In this document: positions 13,128 through 13,613 of the stretch, piece after piece | Position numbering within the stretch: the first letter of the stretch is position 1 | Layout: each line of letters opens with the position of its first letter | From: Planctomycetales bacterium | GTDB lineage: Bacteria > Planctomycetota > SBBH01 | DNA length: 13,613 nucleotides | Reading direction: 5' to 3' | NCBI GenBank assembly: GCA_005239795.1 | Contig: SBBH01000240.1 | Coordinates: forward strand, 1 to 13,613 | The notes under the pieces: model-generated | Seen by the model: only the letters and a program-made list of their open reading frames with translations | Databases searched by the model: none | Told to the model about the DNA's origin: nothing | Program-made: the position numbers and the translations under genes

Positions 13128-13556
13128 CTAGGTTCCAGAGCCCGCCGGCTCAGGTTTGCCCGCCGGAGCACCTGGCGCCGCTTGCGCCTTGGCCTGCGTG
13201 CGGCGCCTCCCCGGCGCCGACTCGCGCTCGGCCAGAACCACCTGAACATGGCTCATCCGCTTCAAAATGGGGCACCCTCGCCCCTTGGCGCGCGGGTGGA
13301 ACCGCTTCATGATCGGCCCGCGTCCGACGACGATCTCCTTGACGAACAGGGCGTCCACATCGACCTTCGCGTCCCGGTCCACCGCGTTGTGCTGGGCGGA
13401 GTCGAGCAGCTTGCGGACGAAGACCGCCCCCCGCTTCTTCGTGGTCGAGAGCAATGTGTACGCCTCATTCAAGGACCGGCCCCGAACGAGATCGGCGACC
13501 AGCATCGCCTTGCGAGGCGTGATATGAATGAACCGGTATTTGGCCGTGTAGTCCAT
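13128..13556 (-). CDS. rplV: 50S ribosomal protein L22
   Basis: L22 binds 23S rRNA and its long beta-hairpin lines the nascent-peptide exit tunnel. The 142-residue product opens with the family's helical region (ITPRKAMLVADLVRG, residues 12-26), and the hairpin and signature KRFHPRAKGRGCPILKR lies at about 84-100, followed by MSHVQVVL. The usual length is about 110 residues. Residues 111-142 are an extra Arg-, Ala-, Pro- and Gly-rich tail. The ATG start lies 9 nt after the upstream stop and has no clear SD, so translation may be coupled to the gene before it. The rpsC SD begins at the rplV stop codon. Confidence 0.97.
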   Translation of the reverse strand: MDYTAKYRFIHITPRKAMLVADLVRGRSLNEAYTLLSTTKKRGAVFVRKLLDSAQHNAVDRDAKVDVDALFVKEIVVGRGPIMKRFHPRAKGRGCPILKRMSHVQVVLAERESAPGRRRTQAKAQAAPGAPAGKPEPAGSGT

Positions 13557-13565
13557 GGCAAGTCG

Positions 13566-13613
13566 CTATGTTTTCGCACCCCCCGCTGCCGGTGCCCCGG
13601 CCCCGGCGGGAGC
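13566..13613 (-). CDS. rpsS: C-terminal end of a ribosomal protein, probably S19 (partial)
   Basis: The frame enters from the right edge of the window and reads 15 residues rich in Ala, Gly and Pro, ending GGAKT, before a TAG stop. Nothing of the conserved S19 core is inside the window, so the identity rests on position: rpsS normally lies directly upstream of rplV in the S10 operon. If it is S19, these residues form a low-complexity tail like those on L22, S17 and L5 in this window. S19 binds 16S rRNA in the head of the small subunit. Nine bases separate its stop from the rplV start. An alternative would be any other protein encoded upstream of rplV, which is unlikely. Confidence 0.6.
   Translation of the reverse strand, partial: APAGAGAPAAGGAKT

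Overview
This window is a continuous stretch of the bacterial S10-spc-alpha ribosomal protein supercluster. Every recognised gene lies on the minus strand, so transcription runs from position 13613 down to 1. The order is rpsS (last codons only), rplV, rpsC, rplP, rpmC, rpsQ, rplN, rplX, rplE, rpsN, rpsH, rplF, rplR, rpsE, rplO, secY, adk, map, rpsM, rpsK, rpsD, rpoA, rplQ, then two unrecognised membrane-protein frames.

Organism: a GC-rich bacterium. RpoA begins MRIRWRGFELP and has a charged linker before its C-terminal domain. That, the SecY sequence, the zinc forms of S14, S4 and L24, and the low-complexity tails on many ribosomal proteins remind me of the Planctomycetota/Omnitrophota (PVC) group. 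This comes from memory of family sequences, not from a search, so hold it loosely.

Layout. Positions 13613-8569 carry the end of the S10 operon and the first half of spc (S19 to L6), tightly packed, with 1-4 nt stop/start overlaps or short gaps holding strong Shine-Dalgarno (SD) sequences, and with the rpsC end overlapping the rplP start by 50 nt. Positions 8568-7126 carry rplR, rpsE and rplO. rpmD (L30) is missing, because rpsE and rplO are one base apart. Positions 6979-4112 hold the protein-export channel secY, adenylate kinase and methionine aminopeptidase, the last two overlapping at ATGA. infA and rpmJ, which often follow map, are missing. An AT-richer 89-nt gap with a promoter-like TTGACA then leads into the alpha operon (S13, S11, S4, RNA polymerase alpha, L17; 4022-779). 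Positions 722-1 carry two small membrane-protein frames of unknown function.

Most genes build the ribosome. rpoA supplies the RNA polymerase assembly scaffold, secY the channel for exported and membrane proteins, map removes initiator methionine, and adk balances adenine nucleotides. The genes themselves are ordinary. The unusual material is in the gaps: three spacers (rpsK-rpsD, adk-secY, secY-rplO) contain arrays of degenerate 7-nt repeats with inverted arms, one of them a perfect 18-bp-arm palindrome ending at the adk start codon, and the rplF-rplR spacer encodes a 20-bp imperfect hairpin. I found no defence system, mobile element, CRISPR array, tRNA or rRNA, and no clearly new multi-gene system. 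No gene-free stretch exceeds 300 bases.
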